This document shows positions 38,764 to 52,035 of a DNA stretch of 64,000 bases, piece after piece. The first letter of the stretch is position 1. The number at the start of each line of letters is the position of its first letter. A program made the position numbers and the translations under genes. Under the pieces are notes generated by a model. It saw only the letters and a program-made list of their open reading frames with translations. It did no database searches and was not told the DNA's origin. The DNA comes from an uncultured Pseudomonadales bacterium (GTDB lineage Bacteria; Pseudomonadota; Gammaproteobacteria; Pseudomonadales; Porticoccaceae), in the NCBI GenBank assembly GCA_943788895.1, contig CALSRZ010000004.1:148748-212747 (forward strand). Reading direction: 5' to 3'.

Positions 38764-39392
38764 TTAGTCTTTTAAGGCGGCGATCAGCGCCTTGCGATAG
38801 AACAGCAGATGGTACTTTTTGCCACCTAACTGACGCCATAGAACCGCACTTCGCACAGCTGAAAACAGCAGACAGCGGATACGTTCGGCAACATTGCCTT
38901 GCTGCAGGTAGATGGCACTGCCTTTGACCTGAATGCGCTGGCGCAATTTGCTGATGCTCTGCTGGTAGAGAGAGGCGAGGTTGGCAAATACATTGTCGTG
39001 AACCAGAGTAAAGTGCTGTGCCTGTCGATTGGCGTTCTCTATGCCCGTGGCAACAGTCTCGAGCATTTCCGGTCGACTGCTGAGCTGACGTTCGATACTT
39101 AGCACTGACAGCGCATAACCGAGTGTATGCACGGAAAAGGTTTGGGTTTTCTTGCGCTCACCGAGCAATATTGTAATGGCTTCTACACCGGTCTGTAGGT
39201 TGTCGGCTGGGCCGTAGATATCCTCGATGGAGCTGGGGTTCTGGTTAAGCAGGGCAGCCATACTCAACTTTACTTCTTCGGTTGGCGCCTCACCGCTATT
39301 GGCCAGCTGGTCGACAAGATGGCAGGCTTGAAAAATAGCCGCTAGCGCCAGTGCCTGTTCGCGAGTTGGTTTTTTAAACATCAGCACTCTCA

Positions 39393-39393
<1 letters not shown>
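38764..39393 (-). CDS. hflD: HflD, lysogenization regulator homologue
   Basis: About 205-209 residues (ATG at 39393 or 39381). All-helical protein with the HflD signature: LALAAIFQACHLVDQLAN, LNQNPSSIEDIYG, TLGYALSVLSIERQLSSRPEML and the C-terminal AVLWRQLGGKKYHLLFYR. In E. coli HflD is a peripheral membrane protein that binds phage lambda CII; its host role is unknown. As sequenced it is in frame with the end of mnmA with no stop between, giving an apparent 268-residue joined frame. A TAATG stop/start overlap exists at 39395-39391 in the neighbouring frame, suggesting the join is an artefact of an indel. Confidence 0.85.
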
Positions 39394-40484
<1,091 letters not shown>

Positions 40485-40551
40485 TCACCAGGCTGAATTT
40501 GGCCTCTTTTAATCAAATATTAAAGGCGCCGTAGGCACTATAAAGCTTTTA

Positions 40552-41000
40552 CTAAAGAGTGTTGCGAAATATTTCCATAGGGAAAATACGCTTTTCCAGA
40601 TAATCATTAAGGCAGTTTAATACCCCAGGGCTGCGATGGTGCTCTATGTTTTGCTCAATCTCATCGGCACTCATCCACAGCGCATAATCTATATCCGGAT
40701 CTATGCTTGCCTCTGTATCAAGATGCAGTGGTGTCGCGACAAAGGTCAGCCGGTAGTAGGTGACACCAGTTGCCTCTGCGACAAATAGGTTGAGATACCA
40801 AGGAATCCGCTTATTGAAACAACCCAGCCGGTCTCTTCATAGGTCTCGCGCAGGGCTGCAGCAATAATATCTTCACCGGGCTCAACATGGCCCGCCGGTT
40901 GGTTTATATACTGACGATCACCTTTGGTCTCTTTAACCATGAGAAACTGATCGTCTTTTTCTACGACAGTGGCGACTGTTAAGTGGATTTTATCCGGCAA
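40552..41000 (-). pseudogene. nudJ: nudJ-type NUDIX hydrolase, one frameshift
   Basis: Joined length about 149 residues, like E. coli NudJ (153). The NUDIX box GHVEPGEDIIAAALRETYEETGW is complete at about residues 37-59. The frame breaks near 40775; a one-base change restores AEATGVTYYRLTFVATPLHLD and the C-terminal DYLEKRIFPMEIFRNTL with stop at 40552. NudJ acts on thiamin pyrimidine pyrophosphate and nucleoside di/triphosphates. It lies between rluE (11 bp) and mnmA (70 bp), exactly the E. coli order rluE-nudJ-mnmA-hflD-purB. Confidence 0.86.
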
Positions 41001-41011
41001 GTTTAAATCCC

Positions 41012-41650
41012 CTATCTTGATGGCTTGGATGGTCTAGATGATTTGTTTGGTTTACGTTTAAGTTTATTCGAAGCGGCAGGGCGCTTAGCGGTTTTTTTCG
41101 AGGCCGGCATATGCACAGTTTTAAGCCGGTATTCGCCCAGCGCAATATTATCCAGTGTCCAATCACCAATCGCAGCCCTTACCAGGCGCAAGGTTGGTAA
41201 TCCAACTGCCGCGGTCATTCGGCGTACCTGACGGTTGCGACCTTCATTAATAACAATTTCCATCCAGCTATCAGTGACAGTTTGACGCTGGCGTATGGGA
41301 GGAACCCGCGGCCATAGTATCGGCTCATCGATAGGGCGGCAGGCAACCGCTTTTGCCATACCATCTTTAAGCTCAACACCGGCAAGTAGTTTGGCGCAGT
41401 CAGTCTCAGCTGCCTGACCCTCAACCTGCACCCAATAGGTTTTATTGAGCTTAAATTTCGGACTGCTGATCTGTGCCTGTAACTGTCCGTCGTCGGTTAA
41501 TAAAAGCAGACCCTCTGAGTCATAGTCGAGGCGACCGGCAGCATAGACATCTTTGATATCAATATAGTCAGCAAGGGTCTTTCTGCCGTTATCGTCAGTA
41601 AATTGACTTAAGACATTGAAGGGTTTGTTGAATAAAACCAGTTTCGACAC
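41012..41650 (-). CDS. rluE: 23S rRNA pseudouridine synthase RluE
   Basis: 212 residues of the RsuA family. Catalytic Asp in AAGRLDYDSEGLLLLT and the RNRQVRRMTAAVGLPTLRLVR helix are intact; there is no N-terminal S4 domain, as in RluE. The last 30 residues are Lys/Arg/Ser/Pro-rich (NKLKRKPNKSSRPSKPSR), an rRNA-binding tail. Isomerises one uridine of 23S rRNA (U2457 in E. coli). Divergent from icd, as in E. coli. Confidence 0.92.
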   Translation of the reverse strand: MSKLVLFNKPFNVLSQFTDDNGRKTLADYIDIKDVYAAGRLDYDSEGLLLLTDDGQLQAQISSPKFKLNKTYWVQVEGQAAETDCAKLLAGVELKDGMAKAVACRPIDEPILWPRVPPIRQRQTVTDSWMEIVINEGRNRQVRRMTAAVGLPTLRLVRAAIGDWTLDNIALGEYRLKTVHMPASKKTAKRPAASNKLKRKPNKSSRPSKPSR

Positions 41651-41777
41651 AAATATTCTCTGTTTTTTGCCATTGTAAATGAAACAGAGTTACAAAAAAG
41701 GGTCAAGATAATGCTAAAATGCGGGCTTCCGGTAAAACTTTTACAAACCTAACAAAAATTTCAACCCTGCGGAGACT

Positions 41778-43034
41778 ATGATGGGATACCAGCATATCCA
41801 GATTCCACAATCTGGTGAAAAAATTACAGTAAATTCAGACCTTTCACTTAACGTTCCAAACCAGCCAATCGTGCCTTTTATTGAAGGCGACGGTATTGGT
41901 GTAGATATTACGCCTGTAATGATCAAGGTGATCGATGCCGCAGTCGAAAAAGCCTATGCCGGCGAAAAGAAAATTTCCTGGATGGAAGTCTACTGTGGCG
42001 AGAAAGCTGCAGAAATCTACGAAGGTGACTGGTTTCCCGCTGAAACTCTGGAAGCAGTTAAAGATTACGCTGTATCTATTAAAGGTCCATTGACGACGCC
42101 TGTTGGCGGCGGCTTCCGTTCACTGAACGTAGCACTGCGTCAAGAGCTCGACCTGTTTGTCTGTCAGCGTCCAGTACGTTGGTTTGAAGGCGTTCCATCA
42201 CCCGTTAAAGAGCCTAACAAAGTTGATATGTGCATCTTCCGTGAGAACTCAGAAGATATCTATGCCGGTATCGAGTGGAAAGCTGGCACTGATGAAGCAA
42301 CTAAAGTTATCAAGTTCCTGCAAGAAGAGATGGGCGTTGCCAAGATTCGTTTCGACCAAAACTGTGGTATCGGTGTAAAGCCAGTATCAGAGCAGGGCAC
42401 CAAGCGTCTTGTCAGCAAGGCGATCCAATATGCTATCGACCAAAACAAGCCCTCTGTAACACTTGTCCACAAGGGCAATATCATGAAGTTTACCGAAGGT
42501 GCTTTCTGCGACTGGGGTTATGAAGTTGCTGTAGAGCAGTTCGGTGCAACACCACTTGACGGCGGCCCATGGCACGTTATCAAGAATCCAAACACTGGCG
42601 AAGATATTGTTGTTAAAGATGTTATTGCCGATGCGATGCTGCAGCAGATTATTCTGCGTCCAGACGAGTACAGCGTTCTCGCGACACTGAACCTCAATGG
42701 CGACTATATCTCTGACGCACTGGCAGCTCAGGTTGGCGGTATTGGTATCGCTCCAGGTGCTAACCTCTCTGACGATGTGGCTATCTTTGAAGCGACTCAC
42801 GGTACTGCACCCAAGTATGCAGGCCAGGATAAAGTAAACCCCGGTTCACTGATTCTTTCCGCCGAGATGATGTTACGTCACATGGGTTGGGGCGATGCTG
42901 CTGACCTGGTAATCAAAGGTATCGAGGGCGCGATCACTGAAAAGAAAGTGACCTATGACTTTGAACGTCTGATGCCTGATGCCACATTGCTATCCTGTTC
43001 GCAGTTTGGCGATGCAATGATTGAGAATATGTAA
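41778..43034 (+). CDS. icd: NADP-dependent isocitrate dehydrogenase
   Basis: 418 residues, the homodimeric E. coli type. Substrate-binding serine region [16 protein letters not shown] (the Ser phosphorylated by AceK in E. coli is conserved), [17 protein letters not shown], and cofactor region [25 protein letters not shown] lies before the ATGATG start. It competes with AceA (29.6 kb) for isocitrate, so the branch-point enzymes are 11 kb apart. Codon use is more biased (many CGT, AAC, GAC, CTG) than in neighbours, pointing to high expression. Monocistronic, with its own terminator. Confidence 0.97.
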   Translation: MMGYQHIQIPQSGEKITVNSDLSLNVPNQPIVPFIEGDGIGVDITPVMIKVIDAAVEKAYAGEKKISWMEVYCGEKAAEIYEGDWFPAETLEAVKDYAVSIKGPLTTPVGGGFRSLNVALRQELDLFVCQRPVRWFEGVPSPVKEPNKVDMCIFRENSEDIYAGIEWKAGTDEATKVIKFLQEEMGVAKIRFDQNCGIGVKPVSEQGTKRLVSKAIQYAIDQNKPSVTLVHKGNIMKFTEGAFCDWGYEVAVEQFGATPLDGGPWHVIKNPNTGEDIVVKDVIADAMLQQIILRPDEYSVLATLNLNGDYISDALAAQVGGIGIAPGANLSDDVAIFEATHGTAPKYAGQDKVNPGSLILSAEMMLRHMGWGDAADLVIKGIEGAITEKKVTYDFERLMPDATLLSCSQFGDAMIENM

Positions 43035-43062
43035 TCCTCAGATTTGCACGGCAACAACAAAT

Positions 43063-43093
43063 AAAAAACCCGGTCTAAGGATCGGGTTTTTTT
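43063..43093 (+). terminator. intrinsic terminator of icd
   Basis: AAAACCCG (43065-43072) pairs with CGGGTTTT (43083-43090) around a 10-nt loop, followed by TTT, 28 bp after the icd stop. Confidence 0.9.
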
Positions 43094-43174
43094 ATACCTG
43101 TGATCTGCTACAACTGATGATCTGATGTAAGATAGAGTTCGTAATTTATATGTAACCGACTTGGCAAAATAGTA

Positions 43175-43519
43175 ATGAGTGACGAAAAAAATATACCTGA
43201 CTGGCAACATGACAGCAATGCAGTGGTCGAAGTGGAAAGGCCAAAATTAAAGAAGCCTTCACTGTATAAAGTGGTGCTGTTAAACGATGACTATACCCCA
43301 ATGGAATTTGTTGTTGAGTTGCTAGAACTTTTTTTTGGGCTGACGCGCGAAAACGCCACGCGCATTATGTTAAGCATTCATACCGAGGGAAAGGGTGTCT
43401 GTGGCATCTATACTCAAGATGTAGCAGAGACAAAAGCGGGCATCGTTAATCAGTATTCGAGGGACCACCAGCATCCGCTTTTATGTGAAATTGAACCCTG
43501 TAACGACGAAGAAGAGTAA
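43175..43519 (+). CDS. clpS: ClpS, N-degron adaptor of ClpAP
   Basis: 114 residues. A flexible N-terminal extension (about 1-28) is followed by the ClpS core with the substrate-pocket stretch [18 protein letters not shown] and the conserved [19 protein letters not shown]. ClpS binds N-terminal Leu, Phe, Trp and Tyr and hands substrates to ClpA, encoded 6 bp downstream. The two N-degron tagging transferases bpt and aat lie 3-4 kb away. Confidence 0.96.
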   Translation: MSDEKNIPDWQHDSNAVVEVERPKLKKPSLYKVVLLNDDYTPMEFVVELLELFFGLTRENATRIMLSIHTEGKGVCGIYTQDVAETKAGIVNQYSRDHQHPLLCEIEPCNDEEE

Positions 43520-43525
43520 ATAATC

Positions 43526-45802
43526 ATGCTAAGTAGAGAACTCGAAGTCACCCTCAATCTCGCGTTCAAAAGTGCCCGTGATAAACGTCACGAGTTTATG
43601 ACTGTTGAACACCTGCTATTAGCCCTGTTAGATGACGCCTCAGCCTCCAGTGTACTCAAAGCCTGCGGCGCTGATATCAGTGTCCTGCGACAGGATCTGG
43701 TTGAATTTGTCGACTCGACAACACCGACCATAGCCGACGCGCAGCTCGAACAGGAAACCCAGCCCACGCACGGTTTTCAACGTGTCTTGCAGCGTGCGGT
43801 TTTCCAAGTTAACTCTGCCAATCACAGCGAAGTTGTCGGCGCCAATGTAATTGTCGCCATCTTTAGTGAGCAGGAGAGTCAGGCGGTCTACTTCCTGCGC
43901 CTGCAAAATGTCGCGCGTATCGATGTAGTCAACTATATCTCCCACGGTATTTCCAAGTATGTCGATCAGCCGGAGCACAACAGCGAAGAGGAGACCAGCA
44001 ACGACGAGTCTACTACCACTAGCGATTCTCAGGATGAGAGCCTGCTCAGTCAGTTCTCGACCAACCTCAATGAAATGGCTATTCAGGGTCAAACCGATCC
44101 ATTGGTAGGTCGTGCTGCGGAAGTAGAGCGCGTCAGCCAGATTCTGGTTCGCCGTCGCAAAAACAATCCACTGCTGGTCGGTGAATCCGGTGTGGGTAAA
44201 ACCGCAATCGCCGAGGGGCTGGCGAAATTAATTGTCGAGGGCAATGTTCCCGAGCCAATGTTAGGCAGCACAGTTTATTCATTGGATATGGGCGGCCTGT
44301 TGGCCGGCACTAAGTATCGCGGTGATTTCGAAAAACGTCTAAAAGGGATTATCGCCGAGCTTGGCAACCGCGATAAGTCGATTCTGTTTATTGATGAGAT
44401 CCACACCATAATTGGTGCGGGAGCGGCTTCTGGCGGCGTTATGGATGCCTCTAATCTGCTTAAGCCATTGCTCTCATCGGGCAAGCTGCGCTGCTTTGGT
44501 TCAACAACCTACCAGGAATACCGCGGTATTTTTGAGAAGGATCAGGCACTGTCGCGACGCTTCCAGAAGATTGATGTCACTGAGCCGAGTATTGATGAAA
44601 CCTATAAAATTCTGCAGGGCTTAAAGTCGCGATTTGAAGAGCACCACGATCTTAAGTTTACCAATCCGGCACTGAAGGTTGCCGCAGAACTGGCCGCCAA
44701 GCATATCAACGATCGTTTTTTGCCCGATAAGGCGATTGATGTGATCGATGAAGCCGGTGCCTACCAGCGACTACAGCCTGCTTCAAAGCGCAAGAAGTCG
44801 ATCGGTGTCAGCGATATTGAACTGGTTATCTCGAAGATCGCACGGATTCCGGAAAAGAGTGTTTCCAGCTCTGATAAAGAGCAGCTTAAAGGTCTTGCTG
44901 AAAAATTAAAGATGGTTGTATTCGGCCAAGATCCAGCGATCGACGCACTTTCAACATCGATCAAGATGGCCCGGGCCGGCCTTCGCGAAGGCACCAAACC
45001 TATTGGTAACTTCCTGTTTGCCGGACCCACCGGCGTGGGTAAAACCGAGGTTAGCCGTCAACTGGCGAAAATTCTCGGTATTGAGTTGATACGTTTTGAT
45101 ATGTCTGAGTATATGGAGCGTCATACCGTCTCTCGCTTGATTGGTGCGCCTCCAGGCTATGTTGGCTACGATCAGGGCGGCCTGTTAACCGATGCGGTGA
45201 CCAAGCATCCCCATTCAGTGATTCTGCTCGATGAGGTGGAAAAGGCCCATCCGGATGTATTCAACCTGCTGTTGCAGGTGATGGATCACGGTACCCTAAC
45301 TGACAACAATGGTCGCAAGGCGGACTTTCGCAATGTGATTTTGATTATGACCACCAATGCCGGTGCCGAGTTAATGAGCCGTTCTTCGATTGGCTTTGCC
45401 ACTCAGGATCATCGCACCGACGGCATGGAGGCGATCAAGAAGATGTTTACCCCGGAATTCCGTAACCGTCTGGATAGTATTGTGCAGTTTGGCGAGTTGA
45501 CTATGGATGTTATCACCACCGTGGTCGATAAGTTTCTGGTTCAGCTACAGGCACAGCTCGACGGCAAAAAGGTCTTTCTGGAAATCGACGATGAAGCCCG
45601 TCAGTGGCTCGCTGAAAATGGCTATGATGTGAAAATGGGTGCACGCCCAATGGAGCGTCTGCTGCAGGAGAAGATCAAGAAACCACTGGCTGAAGAAGTC
45701 TTGTTTGGCAGTCTCTCGGAGAAGGGTGGTACAGCCTATGTCAGCGTCGAAGAGGGTGAGCTGATTGTGCGCACAGCGGGGGAGTTGGTTAGCAGCTCCT
45801 AA
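43526..45802 (+). CDS. clpA: ClpA, AAA+ unfoldase of the ClpAP protease
   Basis: 758 residues. N-terminal Clp repeat domain (about 1-145), an acidic Ser/Thr-rich linker (about 150-170), D1 with Walker [10 protein letters not shown] and Walker [15 protein letters not shown], and D2 with Walker [10 protein letters not shown] and Walker [14 protein letters not shown]. No ClpB-type middle coiled coil. ClpA unfolds N-degron and other substrates and feeds them to ClpP, which is not in the window. Ends in a strong terminator. Confidence 0.97.
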   Translation: MLSRELEVTLNLAFKSARDKRHEFMTVEHLLLALLDDASASSVLKACGADISVLRQDLVEFVDSTTPTIADAQLEQETQPTHGFQRVLQRAVFQVNSANHSEVVGANVIVAIFSEQESQAVYFLRLQNVARIDVVNYISHGISKYVDQPEHNSEEETSNDESTTTSDSQDESLLSQFSTNLNEMAIQGQTDPLVGRAAEVERVSQILVRRRKNNPLLVGESGVGKTAIAEGLAKLIVEGNVPEPMLGSTVYSLDMGGLLAGTKYRGDFEKRLKGIIAELGNRDKSILFIDEIHTIIGAGAASGGVMDASNLLKPLLSSGKLRCFGSTTYQEYRGIFEKDQALSRRFQKIDVTEPSIDETYKILQGLKSRFEEHHDLKFTNPALKVAAELAAKHINDRFLPDKAIDVIDEAGAYQRLQPASKRKKSIGVSDIELVISKIARIPEKSVSSSDKEQLKGLAEKLKMVVFGQDPAIDALSTSIKMARAGLREGTKPIGNFLFAGPTGVGKTEVSRQLAKILGIELIRFDMSEYMERHTVSRLIGAPPGYVGYDQGGLLTDAVTKHPHSVILLDEVEKAHPDVFNLLLQVMDHGTLTDNNGRKADFRNVILIMTTNAGAELMSRSSIGFATQDHRTDGMEAIKKMFTPEFRNRLDSIVQFGELTMDVITTVVDKFLVQLQAQLDGKKVFLEIDDEARQWLAENGYDVKMGARPMERLLQEKIKKPLAEEVLFGSLSEKGGTAYVSVEEGELIVRTAGELVSSS

Positions 45803-45820
45803 TATCCTCAGGCAAAAACA

Positions 45821-45871
45821 AACCGCCAAAAGTAGTTCCCATGATCAGGGGTTACTTGAGGCGGTTTTTTT
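45821..45871 (+). terminator. clpA terminator, possibly bidirectional with infA
   Basis: AACCGCC (45821-45827) and GGCGGTT (45860-45866) close a long stem that also contains AAGTA...TTACTT pairing; T7 follows (45865-45871). The facing strand has only a short T-run, and infA converges on it from 45907. Confidence 0.85.
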
Positions 45872-45906
45872 GTGCTTTGCTGTTTTTTAGAACAAGCTAG
45901 CGCGTA

Positions 45907-46125
45907 TTAACGCTCTCTAAAGGTAATGCGACCTTTAGTCAGGTCATAGGGAGTCATCTCAACCTTAACCTTGTCACCCGTAAGAATACGGATATAGTGC
46001 TTGCGCATCTTGCCGGAGATATGAGCAATGATGACATGATCATTTTCCAGCTTTACACGGAATGTGGTGTTTGGAAGGGTATCGATAACCTCTCCCTCGA
46101 ATTCAATGTGGTCTTCTTTCGCCAT
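45907..46125 (-). CDS. infA: translation initiation factor IF-1
   Basis: 72 residues, exactly the usual size: [19 protein letters not shown] start, the OB-fold [17 protein letters not shown] and the C-terminal GRITFRER. Binds the 30S A site during initiation. Last gene of the trxB-aat-bpt-infA run; the 112 bp to bpt may hold its own promoter. Confidence 0.98.
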   Translation of the reverse strand: MAKEDHIEFEGEVIDTLPNTTFRVKLENDHVIIAHISGKMRKHYIRILTGDKVKVEMTPYDLTKGRITFRER

Positions 46126-46237
46126 AAGCTTAATTAGTGCCTGTTATATATGAATATTTATTAAGTTTTGCCTGCCTAAAATTGTGCTGTTTAAGAAAGC
46201 GCGGCAAGTTTGCCCTAAAACGCCCCGCATAGCAAAG

Positions 46238-46960
46238 TCAATCGGCCAGCACCCAGCTATTTTCCCGGTATAACTCCAGCGGGCGGTAGTTGGTCTTGTA
46301 TTTCATCTTCGCGCAATCGGCAATCCAGTAGCCCAGATAGAGATAATCTAATCCAAGTCGCTGGGCCATACTGATCTGAAAAAGGATCGCCAAATTGCCC
46401 AGACTGCGATCTGTATAGGCGGGGTCAAAGTAGGTGTAGATTGCCGACAGGCCATGGTTAATAATATCCACAACCGCACAGCCAATAAGCTTGTCAGCCA
46501 GTCTAAACTCAAGAAACTGAGTGGATTCCCAGGGGTTGCCAAGAAACTCCTCAAACTGCTTTCTCGACGGCGGGTACATATCTCCCTCTCGGTGGCGCTC
46601 ATTGATATAGCGCGCATAGAGTGGGAAGTGCTCGCCGATATTAATCGACTCCACTTGCTCGATCATAATATCGGCATTTTTAGCCCAGCAGCGCTTCTGG
46701 CTGCGGTTCCATGTAAAGTCTGCCACTGGCAATCGGGTTGGTACACAGGCATTGCACTGGGCACACATTGGCGCGTAGAGATAGGGGCCGCTGCGGCGAA
46801 AGCCCATCGCGGTCATTCTCGAATAGAGATCGGTATCTATACTCAGGCTAGGATCGACAAAGGCCGTGGTCGAGCGGCGACCCTCTAGATAACTACAGTC
46901 GTGGGGCTCGGTTAAGCAGAGCTTTACGGTACCGATATCCGGTGATATATCTCGGGTCAT
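46238..46960 (-). CDS. bpt: Bpt, aspartate/glutamate leucyltransferase
   Basis: 240 residues of the ATE1-like bacterial family. The conserved N-terminal Cys-containing stretch CSYLEGRRSTTAF and CAQCNACVPTR cluster are present, plus the GNAT-like core with YTYFDPAYTDRSLG and KMKYKTNYRPLELY. Bpt transfers Leu from Leu-tRNA onto N-terminal Asp and Glu, turning them into ClpS substrates. Bpt is absent from E. coli but frequent in Vibrio, Pseudomonas and relatives. Same strand as aat, 109 bp downstream of it. Confidence 0.94.
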   Translation of the reverse strand: MTRDISPDIGTVKLCLTEPHDCSYLEGRRSTTAFVDPSLSIDTDLYSRMTAMGFRRSGPYLYAPMCAQCNACVPTRLPVADFTWNRSQKRCWAKNADIMIEQVESINIGEHFPLYARYINERHREGDMYPPSRKQFEEFLGNPWESTQFLEFRLADKLIGCAVVDIINHGLSAIYTYFDPAYTDRSLGNLAILFQISMAQRLGLDYLYLGYWIADCAKMKYKTNYRPLELYRENSWVLAD

Positions 46961-47069
46961 TAAACGATGGCCATCTTTTTAAGAATTATTAAAAACATTA
47001 GAAGTTTAAGATTAGTTGACCGTTTATAGATACTCAATGTCGATTTAGATATTGTTAGATATCAAATGT

Positions 47070-47789
47070 TCACCAGCTAAATTCGAGATATCCCGGAGAT
47101 GCGCAGGAACCAAAACAAGACCAATCGAGAGACTTATCCCGACCTGTCTGCAATCTATCTAAAAATAGTTTTCTGCCCAGCGGCTCAGCCCCGAGGGTAA
47201 TCAAATGAGGGTTAACCAGCTGACAGTCGATAAGCTCAAGGCCGGACTCTAAACCCCAGCGGCAAAGATGAGCCATAGCAATTTTAGAGGCATCGGCGCT
47301 GCGGCTAAACATCGATTCACCGCAAAAAATGCTGCCTATGGCCAGACCATAGAGACCGCCAATTAATTTATCCCCATCCCAGACTTCAACGGACTGCGCA
47401 ACTCCCTGACGGTGGAGATCACTATAGGCAGAGATCATCTCATCGGTTATCCAGGTACCCCCTTCAATATCCCGAGGATCACTGCAAGCCGAGATAACCT
47501 CGGCAAAAGCGCGATTGGTAGTGACTGAATAGTTATTGCGGCGCAGAGCCTTGGCGAGACTCTTTGAACAGTGGAATTTACCCGGTTCGATTACGCAGCG
47601 AGTGGCGGGACTCCACCAGAGAATAGGATCTTCATCGTCGAACCAGGGAAAGATGCCCTGGCGATAGGCCGTTAAAAGGGTAGTGGGGTGCAGATTGCCA
47701 CCGGCAGCCAGAAGTCCATCTGGCTCTGCCAGTGCGTTGCGAGGATTTGGAAACTGTGGATCCTCTTGATCAAGCAGTGGAATCTGCAT
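47070..47789 (-). CDS. aat: leucyl/phenylalanyl-tRNA-protein transferase
   Basis: 239 residues: FPNPRNALAEPDGLLAAGG start, YRQGIFPWFDDEDPILWWSPATR, GGLYGLAIGSIFCGESMFS and DCQLVNPHLITLGA, all Aat hallmarks. Adds Leu or Phe to N-terminal Lys, Arg (and Met), creating primary N-degrons for ClpS. Starts 20 bp after the trxB stop, so the two are co-transcribed. Confidence 0.96.
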   Translation of the reverse strand: MQIPLLDQEDPQFPNPRNALAEPDGLLAAGGNLHPTTLLTAYRQGIFPWFDDEDPILWWSPATRCVIEPGKFHCSKSLAKALRRNNYSVTTNRAFAEVISACSDPRDIEGGTWITDEMISAYSDLHRQGVAQSVEVWDGDKLIGGLYGLAIGSIFCGESMFSRSADASKIAMAHLCRWGLESGLELIDCQLVNPHLITLGAEPLGRKLFLDRLQTGRDKSLDWSCFGSCASPGYLEFSW

Positions 47790-47809
47790 CCCTTTTTGTG
47801 CCTTGAGAG

Positions 47810-48808
<999 letters not shown>

Positions 48809-48933
48809 TTAGGGGCGCTATCATAATCAATACTTTGCCCAGCACAAATAGCTTTTTTAACTATCTCGCATAAAACCTGCATAAAAGATGCCCAACCAGG
48901 CTTTTAAGCAGGGCTCATAGATAGCTTTTAATT

Positions 48934-51360
48934 GTGAACCGGCTACAATTGACGCTGAAAAAAATAACAGGGATCGACCCGTTGAGCACAGATAAGAAAA
49001 AGCAGCGCCGTTCTGCACCAACCGAGCTAGCTAATAATGATAGCCGCAGCAAACGTTTGTTAGCTGAGGGCGCATTAATAGGCTGGATTGCACTCTGTTC
49101 AATACTGTTACTGGCACTACTCAGTTATTCGCCAGACGATCCAGGCTGGTCTCACACCGGCACCAGAACAGAGATAAGCAATGCCGTGGGTCTCGCCGGT
49201 GCCTGGGTTGCGGATATCTTCTATGCATTATTCGGGGTTATGGCCTACCTGTTTCCAGCGCTGCTTGCGGTTCGGGCCATCCAGATATTAAGAAACTATA
49301 TTCTTCGCGAAGCTGAGGCCTTTGACTCAGTGACCTTTACTCTGCGGGTTATTGGCTTTCTATTAGTAATGATCAGCGCAACATCGCTGGCCAATATTCA
49401 GTACGCAGAAGTTCACAACAGTTACCCCTTTGGTGTTGGCGGTATTCTCGGCAATAAGATCGGCGATGCCACCATAGCTGTATTCAGCTATGTCGGTAGC
49501 ACCATGATTCTGCTGTCGCTGTTTCTATTCGGGCTGACAGTGTTTGTCGATATCTCATGGATTGCCTTAATTGATCGACTGGGTATCGCCGCGATTAATT
49601 TCTACGATATTACCCGCAGTAAACTGACCGAATGGCAGATGGCTCGCAAAGAGAAAGCCAAGTCCCGCGAGGCATTAATGGAGCGTCAGGTCAAAGTTGA
49701 AATAGAGACCAAAAAGCAAAAGCTTCGCGTGCCACCGACGATTCAGGCACCCAAGCCGAAACCGGTTGCCAGTAAACGTATTCAGCGCGAGAAGCAGCAG
49801 ACCCTGTTTGAAGACAGTGCTGTAGTGGGCACGCTGCCGCAGATCAACCTGCTCGATCCAGCGGATGATAATAGCGGCAACGGCTATTCTGCTGACTCCC
49901 TCGAACATCTATCGCGCCTGCTGGAACACAAACTTCTGGATTTCGGTATCAAGGCAGAAGTTGTTGAAGTACTGCCCGGTCCAGTAGTAACCCGTTTTGA
50001 AATCCAACCTGCTGCCGGTATTAAAGTTAGCCGTATCAGCGGTCTTGCCAAAGATCTGGCGCGCTCCATGGCAGTTATCAGTGTTCGTGTGGTTGAGGTG
50101 ATTCCCGGCAAATCAGTTGTTGGTATTGAAATCCCCAATGAAAAACGCCAGATGGTTCGCCTTAGCGAAATCCTTTCATCAGAGGCCTATGATCGTTCCA
50201 GTTCACCGGTCACTCTGGCGCTGGGTCATGATATTGCCGGTTCTCCGGTAGTTGCCGACCTCGGCCGCATGCCGCACTTGCTAGTCGCTGGTACAACAGG
50301 TTCCGGTAAATCCGTGGGTATTAACACCATGCTCTTAAGCCTGCTGTTTAAAGCCTCGCCGGAAGAAGTTAAATTAATTCTTATCGATCCAAAGATGCTC
50401 GAGCTCTCGGTATACGACGGTATTCCGCACCTGTTAACGCCGGTGATTACCGATATGAAAGATGCTGCCAGCGGACTGCGCTGGTGTGTTGGCGAGATGG
50501 AGCGACGCTATAAGCTGATGGCCGCGCTCGGTGTGCGTAATTTGGCCGGTTACAACCGCAAGATTGAAGATGCGATTAAAGCCGGCAACCCGATCACCGA
50601 CCCGCTGTGGACCTTTGATCCCGCAGAAATGGGCTGGGATGGCAATGAAGAACCACCGGAAGCGCCAACGCTGGAAACACTGCCCTATATAGTCGTAGTG
50701 ATCGATGAATTTGCCGATATGATGATGATTGTCGGCAAGAAAGTTGAACAGCTTATTGCCCGTATTGCGCAAAAAGCCCGTGCTGCTGGTATCCATTTGA
50801 TTCTCGCCACTCAGCGTCCCTCGGTGGATGTTATTACCGGCCTGATTAAAGCCAACGTACCCACCCGAATCGCCTTTCAGGTCTCCTCTAAAATTGACTC
50901 GCGAACCATTCTCGATCAGGGCGGTGCAGAACAGTTACTGGGTAATGGCGATATGCTCTACCTGCCACCGGGAACCAGTGTTCCCGAACGTGTCCACGGT
51001 GCTTTTGTCGATGACCATGAAGTACATAAAGTCGTTGCCGACTGGAAGCGTCGCGGCGAACCCAACTACCTCACAGAGATTACCGACGAAGCAGCCGTGT
51101 CCAACATTGCTGTGCCTGGTTACAGCGGCAGCGAAGAGGGCGGTGGCGAAGAGGGCAATGAATCAGATCCACTCTATGACGAAGCGGTGGCCTTTGTCTT
51201 GGAGAGCCGTAAAGCCTCTATTTCATCCGTACAGCGCAAATTGCGTGTTGGCTATAACCGTGCAGCGCGCCTGATTGAACAGATGGAAGTCAGTGGCGTG
51301 GTCAGCCCAATGAGCAGTAATGGCAGTCGTGAGATTTTGGCGCCTGGCGGTAGAGACTAA
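48934..51360 (+). CDS. ftsK: FtsK DNA translocase
   Basis: 808 residues. Four N-terminal membrane helices (about 45-200), a short linker (about 230-310, far shorter than the 600-residue E. coli linker), then the motor with Walker A GTTGSGKS (about residue 455) and Walker [13 protein letters not shown], and the C-terminal gamma winged helix ([21 protein letters not shown]) that reads KOPS. GTG at 48934 has no ribosome-binding site; TTG at 48982, with AGGG about 10 nt upstream, is an alternative start. Drives chromosome dimer resolution and terminus segregation at the septum with XerCD. Confidence 0.96.
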   Translation: MNRLQLTLKKITGIDPLSTDKKKQRRSAPTELANNDSRSKRLLAEGALIGWIALCSILLLALLSYSPDDPGWSHTGTRTEISNAVGLAGAWVADIFYALFGVMAYLFPALLAVRAIQILRNYILREAEAFDSVTFTLRVIGFLLVMISATSLANIQYAEVHNSYPFGVGGILGNKIGDATIAVFSYVGSTMILLSLFLFGLTVFVDISWIALIDRLGIAAINFYDITRSKLTEWQMARKEKAKSREALMERQVKVEIETKKQKLRVPPTIQAPKPKPVASKRIQREKQQTLFEDSAVVGTLPQINLLDPADDNSGNGYSADSLEHLSRLLEHKLLDFGIKAEVVEVLPGPVVTRFEIQPAAGIKVSRISGLAKDLARSMAVISVRVVEVIPGKSVVGIEIPNEKRQMVRLSEILSSEAYDRSSSPVTLALGHDIAGSPVVADLGRMPHLLVAGTTGSGKSVGINTMLLSLLFKASPEEVKLILIDPKMLELSVYDGIPHLLTPVITDMKDAASGLRWCVGEMERRYKLMAALGVRNLAGYNRKIEDAIKAGNPITDPLWTFDPAEMGWDGNEEPPEAPTLETLPYIVVVIDEFADMMMIVGKKVEQLIARIAQKARAAGIHLILATQRPSVDVITGLIKANVPTRIAFQVSSKIDSRTILDQGGAEQLLGNGDMLYLPPGTSVPERVHGAFVDDHEVHKVVADWKRRGEPNYLTEITDEAAVSNIAVPGYSGSEEGGGEEGNESDPLYDEAVAFVLESRKASISSVQRKLRVGYNRAARLIEQMEVSGVVSPMSSNGSREILAPGGRD

Positions 51361-51396
51361 AATACCCGCGTGATTAAGAACAACAGGACTTTAATA

Positions 51397-52035
51397 ATGG
51401 CCTTTATTCAAAGAACTCTATTTCTTGTATGTCTTATTGGCTCTTCCCAATTGCAGGCTGGAGGCAAAGCCGAAGATATTCAGGCTCTGCGCGATCTTCT
51501 GCAGCCGATTACCAGCCTCAGGGCAAACTTTACCCAGCAGATTACCGATGCCGAGGGTTTCGAACTCGAAGCCTCCGAGGGCCTGTTTGAAGTCGCTCAG
51601 CCGGCCAAATTGCGCTGGCATATTACCCAGCCCATGCCGCAGCAAATAGTCTCCGATGGCAGTACATTATGGATTTTTGATCCGGATCTTGAGCAGGTAA
51701 TTATTCAGCCTTTTAATCAGGATATAGCGGCCACACCAGCGATTCTTTTTTCCGGTGATCTGGATCAGCTCGATAGCGCTTATTTTGTTCGCGAGAATGC
51801 TGCGGGTCTATTTACACTGACACCCGAGCGCGCGGGCAGTATGTTTAGCAGCATGCAGATTCACTTTATTGATCAGCAGCCGGCATTGATTTCCCTGACC
51901 GACAACCTCGAACAGACAACCACTATTACCTTCACAGAGTTACAGATTAACCCTGCCATAAGTGCTGACCGTTTTATCTTCGAAGTCCCTCCTAAAGTTG
52001 ATGTAATCAATAACCTAGGCAATTATGCCAACTGA
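51397..52035 (+). CDS. lolA: outer-membrane lipoprotein carrier LolA
   Basis: 212 residues from the ATG at 51397 (AGGA 8-9 nt upstream). Signal peptide MAFIQRTLFLVCLIGSSQLQA is cut before GGK. Conserved LolA features: ITSLRANFTQQI, PAKLRWHITQPMPQQIVSDG and LWIFDPDLEQVIIQPF. Ferries lipoproteins across the periplasm from LolCDE to LolB. Its stop overlaps the rarA start by 11 bp. Confidence 0.95.
   Translation: MAFIQRTLFLVCLIGSSQLQAGGKAEDIQALRDLLQPITSLRANFTQQITDAEGFELEASEGLFEVAQPAKLRWHITQPMPQQIVSDGSTLWIFDPDLEQVIIQPFNQDIAATPAILFSGDLDQLDSAYFVRENAAGLFTLTPERAGSMFSSMQIHFIDQQPALISLTDNLEQTTTITFTELQINPAISADRFIFEVPPKVDVINNLGNYAN

Noticed and set aside
43640..44092. 150-codon frame opposite clpA
   Set aside because: Lies antisense to the ClpA N-domain and linker without an independent start signal or family match.
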